Source of the DNA: Mucilaginibacter saanensis
GTDB lineage: Bacteria > Bacteroidota > Bacteroidia > Sphingobacteriales > Sphingobacteriaceae
Direction of reading: 5' to 3'
Assembly: GCF_014200575.1 (NCBI RefSeq)
Contig: NZ_JACHBZ010000010.1
Coordinates: 1-64,000 of the forward strand
Length of the DNA stretch: 64,000 nt
Shown in pieces: positions 53,339-62,752 of the stretch. How positions within the stretch are numbered: position 1 is the stretch's first letter; every line of letters begins with the position of its first letter. The position numbers were made by a program, and so were the translations under genes. The notes below the pieces were generated by a model that was not told the origin of the DNA, made no database searches, and worked only from the letters and a program-made list of their open reading frames with translations.

Positions 53339-53809
53339 ATGGCCAAATCAATAGAAATCATAAAAAAACCAAGACATTTCATCCTCGACTTAGTTAAAGA
53401 CCTTAATACAGAACAACTTAATCACATTCCGAAAGGTTTCAATAATAACCTTGTCTGGAACCTTGCCCACCTGATCTCGGGCCAGCAAGGCATTTGCTAC
53501 ACGCGTTCCGGTTTAAGTATTGTAGTTGACGACAAGTACTATACACCCTTTCGTCCGGATACCAAACCCGAAAGATTTATTGACAGCGAAGAGATTACTC
53601 TAATCAGAGAGCTTTTTCTGACCAGTATTGACCAGTTGGAAACCGACATACAAAACAAAATCTTTATCAATTACCCCACCTGGCTAAGCCGTTACGGCAA
53701 CAATATTACTTCCTTTGATGACGCAATGGACTTTCTACCATTCCACGAAGGGCTGCATTGCGGCTACATTATGGCTTTAAAAAGGGCCGTATTGAATGAA
53801 CTGGAATAA
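53339..53809 (+). CDS. DinB-family protein
   Basis: A 156-residue four-helix bundle of the DinB/YfiT superfamily. Metal-ligand histidines are in NLAHLISGQQ and in PFHEGLHCGYIM, the usual three-histidine arrangement. Family members include thiol transferases and uncharacterised stress proteins; DinB itself is not the polymerase of the same name. It stands alone, convergent with the ATP synthase operon. Confidence 0.82.
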   Translation: MAKSIEIIKKPRHFILDLVKDLNTEQLNHIPKGFNNNLVWNLAHLISGQQGICYTRSGLSIVVDDKYYTPFRPDTKPERFIDSEEITLIRELFLTSIDQLETDIQNKIFINYPTWLSRYGNNITSFDDAMDFLPFHEGLHCGYIMALKRAVLNELE

Positions 53810-53828
53810 ACTTTATATAAAACAAAAA

Positions 53829-53852
53829 AGGCCTCCGTTTGCAAGGAGGCCT
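53829..53852 (-). terminator. Terminator of the ATP synthase operon
   Basis: AGGCCTCC (53829-53836) pairs with GGAGGCCT (53845-53852); on the minus strand the stem is followed by TTTTTTGTTTT. It lies 23 nt after the atpG stop and 20 nt after the DinB stop. Confidence 0.85.
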
Positions 53853-53874
53853 GGTATAATAAGTTTATAGATGG

Positions 53875-54756
53875 TTAGCTTGATAGCGCAGCAGCGCCGC
53901 TCACAATTTCTGTAAGCTCGGTAGTAATAGCTGCCTGGCGTGCCTGGTTGTAAGAAAGCTTAAGTGCTTTTAACAAATCGCCAGCATTTTCGGTAGCCTT
54001 ATCCATAGCCGTCATACGTGCGCCATGCTCAGATGCATTAGAATCTAATACAGCACGGTACAGTTGTATCTTGATATTCTTAGGTATCAGCTGCTCAACA
54101 ATTTCCTCTTGCGATGGCTCCAGGATATAATCAACGTTAGCGGTTTTTACCTGCTCTTGTTTTTCGGGTTTTGGTACAGGCAATAATTGCTCAGCAATTA
54201 AATATTGTACAGCTGCGTTTCTGAAATGGTTATACACCAGCTCAACACGGTCAAAATCGCCGTTAACAAAACCTTTCATAATACTCTCGGTAATTTTTGA
54301 GGTATTCTCAAAATTAAGGTCAAGGTACAGGTCGTTATTGTTACCAATTACATTGTACTTGCGCCTTTGATAATACTCCTGGCTCTTTTTACCTATGGCT
54401 ATTATCGAAACATTACCGGCAAGCAATTGCTTGCTGTATTTTTCGGCAATAAGGTTGTTGGCGGTTTTAATAGCGTTAGCATTAAAAGCACCAGCCAAAC
54501 CACGGTTTGAGGTTACCACAACCACCAGTACACGCACGGGCTCACGCTCCTGCAAATAAGGTGATGAGCCATCCTCTAAACTCTGAGAAAGGTTAGCCAG
54601 CAGCTCTTTTAGCTTATTGGCATAAGGACGCAATTGTACGATAGCATTTGTAGCACGTTTCAACTTAGCAGCCGAAACCATTTTCATGGCCTTGGTGATC
54701 TGCTGGGTTGATGATACAGATGATATCCTGTTTCTTACTTCTTTTAAATTAGCCAT
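53875..54756 (-). CDS. atpG: ATP synthase F1 gamma subunit
   Basis: Central rotor shaft that couples ring rotation to catalysis. The 293 residues start MANLKEVRNRISSVSSTQQI, a coiled coil, have VVVTSNRGLAGAFN (about 80-93) and end RQAAITTELTEIVSGAAALS, all standard for the family. It is the last gene of the operon, preceded by a 127-bp gap filled by a dispersed repeat. Confidence 0.97.
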   Translation of the reverse strand: MANLKEVRNRISSVSSTQQITKAMKMVSAAKLKRATNAIVQLRPYANKLKELLANLSQSLEDGSSPYLQEREPVRVLVVVVTSNRGLAGAFNANAIKTANNLIAEKYSKQLLAGNVSIIAIGKKSQEYYQRRKYNVIGNNNDLYLDLNFENTSKITESIMKGFVNGDFDRVELVYNHFRNAAVQYLIAEQLLPVPKPEKQEQVKTANVDYILEPSQEEIVEQLIPKNIKIQLYRAVLDSNASEHGARMTAMDKATENAGDLLKALKLSYNQARQAAITTELTEIVSGAAALSS

Positions 54757-54762
54757 TCTTTA

Positions 54763-54881
54763 CGATGTGCAAATTTTAAATGTGCAGATGTGCAGATTGC
54801 AACATTACACGGTTTTTAATTTAATAATCAATGAGTGATATGCTAATCTGCACACTTGCAAATCAGCATATCCGCACATCT
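54763..54881. repeat. Dispersed inverted repeat, copy 2 (atpA-atpG gap)
   Basis: GATGTGCAAATTTTAAATGT and AGATGTGCAGATTGC on the left are mirrored by CTAATCTGCACACTTGC and CATATCCGCACATCT on the right. The element is related to 25871-25979 and, like that copy, fills the space immediately after a stop codon (atpA, 54884) in a minus-strand transcript. Confidence 0.65.
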
Positions 54882-54883
54882 AA

Positions 54884-56458
54884 TTAATATCTTGCTGATA
54901 GTTCTTTTGCTACTGTTTCCAGTACGCCGGTTATCTGGTCGTCAAACTTACCTGCTTTTAAGGCAGCTAATACTTCCGGATGACGAGCTTCTAACTGACT
55001 GGTATATTCTGCTTCAAACTTCCTCACGTCTTTTACAGGCACGTTACGCATCAGGTTTTTAGTACCTAAGTAAATAATGGCTACTTGTTTTTCAACAGAT
55101 ACAGGTGAGTACTGACCTTGTTTCAGAACCTCCACGTTACGTATACCTTTGTCCAATACGTTTTTAGTTGATGCATCAAGATCTGATCCGAATTTTGAGA
55201 AGGCCTCTAACTCGCGGTATTGAGCCTGGTCAAGTTTCAAAGTACCTGCCACTTTCTTCATTGATTTGATCTGCGCGTTACCACCTACACGTGATACCGA
55301 GATACCTACGTTAATAGCCGGACGAACACCTGCGTTAAACAGGTTCGACTCCAGGAATATCTGACCGTCAGTAATTGAAATTACGTTGGTTGGGATATAA
55401 GCAGATACGTCACCAGCTTGTGTTTCAATGATAGGCAATGCAGTTAATGAACCACCACCTTTTACAATACCTTTGATTGACTCAGGTAAATCATTCATTG
55501 CCTGAGCAATAGAATCATTTGAGTTAATTTTGGCAGCACGCTCTAATAAACGGCTGTGCAGGTAAAACACGTCACCTGGATAAGCCTCACGGCCCGGTGG
55601 ACGACGTAGTAATAAAGATACCTCGCGGTAAGCAACAGCTTGTTTTGATAAATCATCATAAATGATCAATGCCGGACGACCAGTATCACGGAAATACTCG
55701 CCGATAGCAGCACCAGCAAACGGAGCAAAGAACTGCATGGTAGCAGAGTCTGATGCATTTGCAGCAACAACGATAGAAAATGGCATAGCACCGTTTTCTT
55801 CTAATGTGCGTACAATGTTTGCAACTGTAGATGCTTTTTGACCACATGCTACATATATACAGATAACTGGTTTCCCAGCATCATAAAATTCTTTTTGGTT
55901 GATGATGGTATCAATACAAACTGCAGTTTTACCGGTTTGACGGTCACCAATTACCAGCTCACGTTGTCCGCGACCAATAGGGATCATTGCATCAATAGCC
56001 TTGATACCAGTTTGCAAAGGCTCCGTTACCGGTTGACGGTAGATAACACCTGGTGCTTTACGCTCCAAAGGCATTTCATAAGTTTGACCTGTGATTGGGC
56101 CTTTACCATCAATTGGAGTACCTAAAGTATCAACAACACGGCCAAGCATACCTTCACCAACATTGATTGATGCAATACGGTTGGTACGTTTTACAGTATC
56201 ACCTTCCTTAATATCGTCAGATTTACCTAACAATACCACACCCACATTATCTTCTTCAAGGTTAAGAACGATACCTTGCAATCCTGTGCCAAATTCTACA
56301 AGCTCACCTGATTGTACTTTTGTTAATCCATAAACGCGTGCAATACCATCACCCACCTGGAGTACAGTACCCACTTCTTCTAATTCAGATTCTGACTTGA
56401 AGCCTGCCAATTGCTGACGCAAAATTGCCGATACTTCGTCTGGTCTTACCTCTACCAT
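54884..56458 (-). CDS. atpA: ATP synthase F1 alpha subunit
   Basis: Non-catalytic nucleotide-binding subunit of the F1 hexamer. The 524 residues begin [17 protein letters not shown], include the P-loop GDRQTGKTA (about residue 170-178), [20 protein letters not shown] in two halves near 265-285 and the C-terminal helical bundle. Length and order are standard. atpD (beta) is not in this operon, so the hexamer partner is encoded elsewhere. Confidence 0.98.
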   Translation of the reverse strand: MVEVRPDEVSAILRQQLAGFKSESELEEVGTVLQVGDGIARVYGLTKVQSGELVEFGTGLQGIVLNLEEDNVGVVLLGKSDDIKEGDTVKRTNRIASINVGEGMLGRVVDTLGTPIDGKGPITGQTYEMPLERKAPGVIYRQPVTEPLQTGIKAIDAMIPIGRGQRELVIGDRQTGKTAVCIDTIINQKEFYDAGKPVICIYVACGQKASTVANIVRTLEENGAMPFSIVVAANASDSATMQFFAPFAGAAIGEYFRDTGRPALIIYDDLSKQAVAYREVSLLLRRPPGREAYPGDVFYLHSRLLERAAKINSNDSIAQAMNDLPESIKGIVKGGGSLTALPIIETQAGDVSAYIPTNVISITDGQIFLESNLFNAGVRPAINVGISVSRVGGNAQIKSMKKVAGTLKLDQAQYRELEAFSKFGSDLDASTKNVLDKGIRNVEVLKQGQYSPVSVEKQVAIIYLGTKNLMRNVPVKDVRKFEAEYTSQLEARHPEVLAALKAGKFDDQITGVLETVAKELSARY

Positions 56459-56495
56459 TTTTTACTTTATTTTAGAGTTTTAGTGTTAATAAATG

Positions 56496-57041
56496 TTAAA
56501 CCGCCTGTTCGGCAAATTCTTTCTTTAATTTTTTTAAGCTTGCTGCAATGCTGGTATCTACCTGCCTGTCGCCAACGGTTAATACAAAACCACCAATTAA
56601 TGATGGGTCAACCTTTGTTTCCAGTATTACAGTACCACCAACAGCTTTTTGTACCTCAGCTATAATAACCTGCTCATTGGCTGCCGATAGTTTGGTAGCC
56701 GATGCAACTTTAGCTTTAGTGATGTGTTTTTTAATATTGTACAGGTTAATGTACTCGTATGCTGTGGTAAATAAAACTTCGCCACGGCCCTTGGTAACCA
56801 TCAGTTTAAAAAACGCGATAGTAGCCTTGTTTACCTTATTTAAAAATACTTCATCAAGTATCTTTATTTTTTTGGCATGGGATATAATCGGGTTACTTAA
56901 AACAGCTTTAAGTTCAGAGCTTGCTTTCAAGGTATGCAAAAAAAGATCCATATCGGCCTTAATCACATCAACAATATTTTGTTCCTGTGCAAGGTCAATA
57001 AGTGATTTGGCGTACCTCGATCCTACTGTTAATTCTGACAT
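56496..57041 (-). CDS. atpH: ATP synthase F1 delta subunit (OSCP)
   Basis: Peripheral-stalk cap linking subunit b to the alpha subunits. The 181-residue protein begins with an N-terminal helical domain (GSRYAKSLIDLAQEQNIVD) and ends with the conserved SLIGGFVLTVGDRQVDTSIA followed by SLKKLKKEF. Between atpF and atpA as in other F-type operons. Confidence 0.93.
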   Translation of the reverse strand: MSELTVGSRYAKSLIDLAQEQNIVDVIKADMDLFLHTLKASSELKAVLSNPIISHAKKIKILDEVFLNKVNKATIAFFKLMVTKGRGEVLFTTAYEYINLYNIKKHITKAKVASATKLSAANEQVIIAEVQKAVGGTVILETKVDPSLIGGFVLTVGDRQVDTSIAASLKKLKKEFAEQAV

Positions 57042-57117
57042 GTCTTTTTTATTTGGGAATTGGGATTTTCGATTTCGGACTTATACCCCGATTGATAACT
57101 CAAATTCTCTCTTTTAA

Positions 57118-57143
57118 TAATAATTCCGAAAACGGAAATTATT
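57118..57143 (-). other. Hairpin directly after the atpF stop codon
   Basis: AATAATTCCG and CGGAAATTATT pair around AAAA with one bulged A. The stem touches the atpF stop (57142) and could stabilise the upstream mRNA part or cause partial termination before atpH. Confidence 0.4.
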
Positions 57144-57633
57144 ATAACTTAACTTCTTTTAATAGCTGGCTAACCAGGTCATCTTGTTTTTGCTGATCCT
57201 CAAATTGCTTGCGTAATACTTTCTCAGCAATTTCTAATGACAAGGTAGCAACCTGATTTTTAACGTCAGCCATGGCAATTGATTTCTGGTTGTTGATTTC
57301 AACACGTGCCAGTTCAATCATACGTGCACCTTCTTTGTGTGCCAGTTCTTTAGCATCAGCAATCATTTGTTCCTTAACCTTGCGGGCTTCGGTTAATATC
57401 TGGTCGCGTTCCGCACGGGCTTGTTTCAGCAATGATTCGTTCTCGCTGGTTAAGCGTGACATTTCTTCTTTAGCAGCTTCGGCTTTTGAAAGTGAATCTT
57501 CAATAAAGCGTTCACGATCATTCAGCGCACCTAAGATGGGTTTCCAGGCAAACTTTCCTAATAAAAATAACAGTATCGCGAAGGATATTGTTGTCCAGAC
57601 AACCAAACCAAGATTGGGGGTAACTAACTCCAT
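57142..57633 (-). CDS. atpF: ATP synthase Fo subunit b
   Basis: Peripheral stalk. The 163-residue protein has one N-terminal membrane helix (LGLVVWTTISFAILLFLLGKF, split, residues about 8-28) and a long charged coiled coil (DRERFIEDSLSKAEAAKEEM and onward) ending at the delta-binding tail. Length is standard. Confidence 0.96.
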   Translation of the reverse strand: MELVTPNLGLVVWTTISFAILLFLLGKFAWKPILGALNDRERFIEDSLSKAEAAKEEMSRLTSENESLLKQARAERDQILTEARKVKEQMIADAKELAHKEGARMIELARVEINNQKSIAMADVKNQVATLSLEIAEKVLRKQFEDQQKQDDLVSQLLKEVKL

Positions 57634-57737
57634 AAATTATGTATAGATATTTATTTTTATTCTTTTTCTTAATCAGATTAAAACAAGCCCGAAGCCAATC
57701 GCTCCGGGTTGTTCTTTTTTCTCTTTAACCCTAATAA

Positions 57738-57998
<261 letters not shown>

Positions 57999-58039
57999 TT
58001 AATTTAACGTGTGTATATAATAATTATAATTAATTCAGA

Positions 58040-59119
58040 TTAATGGTGATGCTCTTCAACCGCCATGCCAATAAACAGCGAGGTTAGCATCGTAAAAATA
58101 AAGGCCTGCAAAAATGCAACAAGCAATTCAATACAATCCATAAATACCACAAACGGAACAGACACTGTAGCCATCCATGCGGTTTTAAAGATAAATATTA
58201 ATGATATTAAGCTCAATACAATAATGTGACCTGCGGTGATGTTCGCAAACAAACGAATCATTAACGCGAATGGCTTTGAAATGATACCGATAATTTCAAC
58301 CGGAACCATGATAGGATATAACCACAATGGAATATCAGGTGTAAAAATGTGTTTCCAGTAGTATTTGTTACCGCTAAAATTGATAACGATCAATACAATT
58401 ACCGAAAGCACCAGCGTTACCGCTATATTACCGGTTAAGTTAAAACCTCCCGGAAAGAAAGGCACCAAACCCAATAAGTTGTTGATCAATATAAAGAAGA
58501 AGATGGTAAGCAACAAAGGCATGTATTTTACATACTTAACACCTATGTTCGGAATAGCCACATCATCCCTTACAAAAATAATAACCGGCTCAAGCAAGGC
58601 TTGCAAACCTTTTGGTGCTTTGCCCGCACGTTTCTTATAAGAAGAAGTAATACTGGAGAACACAATTAATAAAATAATCATTCCCATCCACATACTGGCT
58701 ACGTTGCGCGTGATAGAAAAATCATAAACCTTAGCATCCTTATCAACCTCGCCGGCTTCGTTAACAGCAAGCACTTTGTTACCTTCAAGTTTGTAGCTGT
58801 AATGCTCGCCCTTGTAAACAACCGGCTCATGACCTTCTTCGTGATGCAAACCTAAACGCTCAGATGAGAATATCTCCAGTCCTTTATCCGTATAAAGGAT
58901 AATTGGCAGCGGAATAACAGTTTCGCCAAGCACATGTAAGGAGTGTGAATCACCGATGTGTTCAAATACGACCTCTTTCGGATCAAATGGTTTTTCGCTT
59001 GCTTCAGCAGCCTTTTCTTGTGAAAAAGATAGTGTTGACTTAACACACAAAAGCAAAAAAAGCGCGGAAATCAGTAATGGTTTAAATATTTTTGAGTTCA
59101 AAATCGAGCTATTATTCAT
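58040..59119 (-). CDS. atpB: ATP synthase Fo subunit a
   Basis: Proton half-channel subunit. Residues about 140-359 hold the usual membrane helices with the essential arginine in ALMIRLFANITAGH, and the C-terminus is EEHHH. The first 140 residues are unusual: a signal-like hydrophobic stretch (PLLISALFLLLCVKSTLSFS) followed by a polar domain (FEHIGDSHSLHVLGETVIPL, EEGHEPVVYKGEHYSYKLEG) presumably facing the periplasm. This long extension is known in Bacteroidota AtpB. Confidence 0.96.
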   Translation of the reverse strand: MNNSSILNSKIFKPLLISALFLLLCVKSTLSFSQEKAAEASEKPFDPKEVVFEHIGDSHSLHVLGETVIPLPIILYTDKGLEIFSSERLGLHHEEGHEPVVYKGEHYSYKLEGNKVLAVNEAGEVDKDAKVYDFSITRNVASMWMGMIILLIVFSSITSSYKKRAGKAPKGLQALLEPVIIFVRDDVAIPNIGVKYVKYMPLLLTIFFFILINNLLGLVPFFPGGFNLTGNIAVTLVLSVIVLIVINFSGNKYYWKHIFTPDIPLWLYPIMVPVEIIGIISKPFALMIRLFANITAGHIIVLSLISLIFIFKTAWMATVSVPFVVFMDCIELLVAFLQAFIFTMLTSLFIGMAVEEHHH

Positions 59120-59133
59120 CTAAATGAAGTTTT

Positions 59134-59520
59134 CTACCTTATTTTTTGGTTGCGCAAGTTACGTAACAAACCATAAATTTCAAAGACCATATTTAAGAAA
59201 TATACATAAAAAAAATCGGCCACAAAAACATACCTGTTTACCTTGTTTTTTAAAAGAAAAACCAAAGCGAAAAACATACAGGCCAATAGCTTAACCGTTG
59301 TGGCTGCCAAAAAAGCCTGTGCATACATCTCCCTGTTAATTTTAGCCACCATCAGGATGGAAATTATGGTTAAAAAAGTAAGCCCCGAAAGGAAAAAAAA
59401 CAGCAGCCAGAACTTTGGCGTTACCCACCCGGCGTAACCGGCATGGGGTAAAAGCAAGGGTGGTATTGCTATAACAACAATAAACAACAAATAGGATAAT
59501 ACAACAGGGAGCAGTTTCAA
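59134..59520 (-). CDS. AtpI-like small membrane protein of the ATP synthase operon
   Basis: A 128-residue hydrophobic protein with four predicted helices, matching ATP synthase protein I type genes in position and topology. The frame is open to 59592, but that would run through atpZ; a TTG at 59518-59520 overlaps the atpZ TGA as TTGA, like the GTGA overlaps of the carotenoid operon, and gives MKLLPVVLSYLLFIVVI. The assignment to AtpI is from position. It may help assemble the c ring. Confidence 0.7.
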   Translation of the reverse strand: MKLLPVVLSYLLFIVVIAIPPLLLPHAGYAGWVTPKFWLLFFFLSGLTFLTIISILMVAKINREMYAQAFLAATTVKLLACMFFALVFLLKNKVNRYVFVADFFYVYFLNMVFEIYGLLRNLRNQKIR

Positions 59521-59747
59521 CTTTTTACAGATCTGATAACAATATACAACGCAATAAAAACCCCGATAAGCGATAGCGCCGCTGTGGCCCATTTTACTTT
59601 ATGACCGATAGTTTCATCAATTTTATAACCGGCAAAAGCAAACACGCCGATAACAGCAATCATCTGGAAAGCCATGCCGCTGAATTTGGCGTAACTATTT
59701 GCCTCCTTGCCGCTTCCATTATCCTGCTCTTGTTCATTTTTAGCCAT
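59517..59747 (-). CDS. atpZ: AtpZ/AtpI family protein
   Basis: A 76-residue protein with two membrane helices: AFQMIAVIGVFAFAGYKIDE and TAALSLIGVFIALYIVIRSV, preceded by a polar N-terminus. The motif GYKIDETIGHK between helices matches the AtpZ family, thought to assist c-ring assembly or ion uptake of the operon. It is the first gene of the ATP synthase operon. ATG 59747 is chosen over the in-frame TTG 6 nt upstream. Confidence 0.8.
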   Translation of the reverse strand: MAKNEQEQDNGSGKEANSYAKFSGMAFQMIAVIGVFAFAGYKIDETIGHKVKWATAALSLIGVFIALYIVIRSVKS

Positions 59748-59817
59748 GCGCAAATTTATTAAACCTATTGTATAATCTTTAGTATTTTAGCAATGCTTTT
59801 AAAACCAACAACTTATT

Positions 59818-62751
59818 TTGAGGCATTTACCTATATTTTACGTGTATAAACGCAATAAACTTTTATTGTTTATATTTATTATTTCTGCTGCCGGCTGCTC
59901 ACTCGAAAAACAAAGCGGCCTTAACCGCTCCCTGCAAAACCTTACTGCTCATTACAATATACTGTTTAACGCCAATGAGTTATTAAGGCTTAAGCAAGAA
60001 AGCTACGCGGCATCTTTTCAGGATGCCTATACCGAGCTATTGAATGTTTATCCCGATACCATCGCACAAAATACCACACCAGATAAGGATCTGGAAGCAG
60101 CTATTACCAAAGCCAATACCATTATTAACATCAAGGAGCAAAGCCACTACATTGGCAATGCGTATCTGGTTTTGGGCAAGGCCCGCTACCTGGAAGCCAG
60201 TTATTTTGACGCGGTAGAATATTTTAGCTATGTAATACGCTCATTTGGCAATAATGCGCCTTTGGCCCAGGAAGCCCTGGTTTGGAAAGCACGTGCCTCG
60301 TTATATTTGAATAACCTACCCCAGGCCAAAGCCGCCATTGACTCGGCCGTGCAAAACATTAATCCTAAAAAGCCTGCCAAAAGTTTTACTGCCGACGTGT
60401 ATGCTACCCGGCTGCAATACGATATTAATGCCCAAAACTATGCAGAAGCCGAAGAGGATGCCAAACAAGCTATACAGTATAGTAACGTAACCAGGCTTAA
60501 GCTGCGGTGGATCTTTATACTGGCCCAGCTGCAGGAGCTTAATTTAAAACCGGGGGATGCTTACAACAATTATACACACATTGTTCAAAGCAATGCCTCT
60601 TTTGAAATGGCGTTTAACGCCAACTTAAACCGCATACGCATACAGGATAACCGCGATGGCATTAAGCTGGGCAAAATAGCCCTGTTACGTAAACTGTTAA
60701 AAAATCACGACAACATTGACTTTAACGACCAGATATATTACCAGATAGCCGGGCAGTATTATGCCGCCGGTGATATTGACAATGCCATAAAAAATTATAA
60801 ACTATCGGTACGGCACAGCACCAAAAACCAGAATCAGAAAGGGGTTTCATACCTGCGCATTGCCGATATTGACTTCAAGAACAAGGCCGATTATGCGGGT
60901 GCCAAGCTATATTATGACAGCACGCTTACCTACCTGTCACCCAGTTACCCGGGCTATCAGCTGATCAGGAAAAAGAGCAATAACCTACAAACATTAACAG
61001 GCTTGCTGGAAACCATAGCCCGCGAAGACACCTTGCAAATGCTTGCTGGCCTTGATGAAAAAAACCGTGCCACCCGTATTGATGCTATAGTAGCCCGTAA
61101 AGCGGCTCGTGAAAAAGCCGCTGCCGAGGCGGCCGTTAATTCAGGCGACCCTTTTGTTAATAAAAATTCGCTAAACAATAATAACCCTGATGCCCCGACG
61201 CAAAATGGCAAGAACAATGCGAGTTCCTTTTACTTTTATAACACCGCTGCTATAAGCCAGGGTTTTACATCCTTTAAGCGCCAATGGGGCAATCGTAAAC
61301 TGGAAGACAACTGGCGCCGCAGTAAACGATCAGACAGTGGCTTGCCAGCCAACAACGGCCTTTTAGGACAAAATGCCGCTACAGACAAACCTGCCGGAGT
61401 TATTACCGGCAAGCCTGGCGATGCAACCGGCGATAATAGTTACAAACAGCAACTCATTCACGACCTGCCGCTAACTCCTGATCTGCTTAAACAATCCAAC
61501 ATCCGTATCTATAATGCCTACCTTGACATGGGTAACCTGTACCGTGATGTGCTGGAAGATAAAAAAGAAGCCATAGCCACTTTTGAGCAGCTCCTGACCC
61601 GTTTCCCTGACAGTCCGGATAAGCCTGCTATATATTATAACCTTTACCGTTTATATACCGATGTGGATGCTGCAAAATCAGACCTGTACAAAAACAAGAT
61701 CCTGAAAGAGTATCCGCAAACCGCATTTGCCAAAATAATTCTTGACCCCGAATACAGTAAAAAGCTGAACGATGCCAATGCGGGGTTCAATGTATTTTAC
61801 AACCAGGTTTATGATCTTTACGCCCAGAAACAGTATGCCCAGGTGATCAGCAGTGCCGATGATCTGCTGAAAAGGTATCCCGATAATATTTTTTCAGCCC
61901 AGTTATATTACTTAAAAGCCATTGCGGGCGGTCACCAGGAAACGCTGGAACCATTTATGGCCGATATGCAACAGATAGTGGATAAGTACCCTGATGATCT
62001 ATTGGTAACCCCGCTGGCCAATCAGCACTTGGCCTATATTAGCGCCAACAAAGCCGAGGTAGCGGCTAGGCCCATAGTATTAACAGACGATGATCCCGAT
62101 GCCATCCCGTTCACCCCGCCCGTTGCCTACCAAAAGCAAACGGAGTATCGTAAAACATTTATCCCTTTACAGCAGGCACCCGAATACAGACATCCGGTTT
62201 CAGCACCATTAAACGGATTATCACCGGCATCAGCCCAAATCAATTCAAACTTAGGTATACAGCAGGGTAAACTCACCGATACACGCATCCAGCAACCGGC
62301 ATACCAGTTGCAGCAAGCCACACAAGCCGATCCTGACAGCGTTGCAGCTCCTGCTAAAGCTGCAATTGTTAATATGAATATTACCTCTATATTTTCAAAG
62401 CGCGACAGCGGCAACTATTATTTTGCTATAAATGTTACCACAGGTACAACTAACCTGGCCTCTTCGCGTTTTGGTATAGGACAGTTTAACCGTACCCATT
62501 TTTATGGTTACGGCTTCAAACACCAGTTGGTTAATGCGGGTCCGGATGATCAGGTCATTTATGTGGGTAAATTTTATAGCCTGGCTGATGCAAAAAAATA
62601 TGCAAAGAGCATTATCCCGCTATTACCTGAGATCATGAAGGTGCCCCGTGATAAATACAGTTTTTTTATCATAACAAAGGAAAATCTGGATAAATTAGCC
62701 GATCAAAAAACAGTAGATAGTTATATTGACTATTACCAGAAAAATTATTGA
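59818..62751 (+). CDS. porW: PorW/SprE-like lipoprotein (type IX secretion/gliding)
   Basis: A 977-residue lipoprotein (lipobox AAGC, acceptor near residue 27) made largely of TPR-like helices, with Ala/Asn/Pro-rich linkers (about 420-560) and a C-terminal globular domain (about 850-977) with FAINVTTGTTNLASSRFGIG and VIYVGKFYSLADAKKYAKSI. The opening GLNRSLQNLTAHYNILFNAN corresponds to PorW/SprE, needed for protein export through the type IX system. No ATG fits: the start is TTG 59818 or GTG 59842. It overlaps no gene; the PBP gene starts 1 nt after its stop. Confidence 0.75.
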   Translation: MRHLPIFYVYKRNKLLLFIFIISAAGCSLEKQSGLNRSLQNLTAHYNILFNANELLRLKQESYAASFQDAYTELLNVYPDTIAQNTTPDKDLEAAITKANTIINIKEQSHYIGNAYLVLGKARYLEASYFDAVEYFSYVIRSFGNNAPLAQEALVWKARASLYLNNLPQAKAAIDSAVQNINPKKPAKSFTADVYATRLQYDINAQNYAEAEEDAKQAIQYSNVTRLKLRWIFILAQLQELNLKPGDAYNNYTHIVQSNASFEMAFNANLNRIRIQDNRDGIKLGKIALLRKLLKNHDNIDFNDQIYYQIAGQYYAAGDIDNAIKNYKLSVRHSTKNQNQKGVSYLRIADIDFKNKADYAGAKLYYDSTLTYLSPSYPGYQLIRKKSNNLQTLTGLLETIAREDTLQMLAGLDEKNRATRIDAIVARKAAREKAAAEAAVNSGDPFVNKNSLNNNNPDAPTQNGKNNASSFYFYNTAAISQGFTSFKRQWGNRKLEDNWRRSKRSDSGLPANNGLLGQNAATDKPAGVITGKPGDATGDNSYKQQLIHDLPLTPDLLKQSNIRIYNAYLDMGNLYRDVLEDKKEAIATFEQLLTRFPDSPDKPAIYYNLYRLYTDVDAAKSDLYKNKILKEYPQTAFAKIILDPEYSKKLNDANAGFNVFYNQVYDLYAQKQYAQVISSADDLLKRYPDNIFSAQLYYLKAIAGGHQETLEPFMADMQQIVDKYPDDLLVTPLANQHLAYISANKAEVAARPIVLTDDDPDAIPFTPPVAYQKQTEYRKTFIPLQQAPEYRHPVSAPLNGLSPASAQINSNLGIQQGKLTDTRIQQPAYQLQQATQADPDSVAAPAKAAIVNMNITSIFSKRDSGNYYFAINVTTGTTNLASSRFGIGQFNRTHFYGYGFKHQLVNAGPDDQVIYVGKFYSLADAKKYAKSIIPLLPEIMKVPRDKYSFFIITKENLDKLADQKTVDSYIDYYQKNY

Positions 62752-62752
62752 A

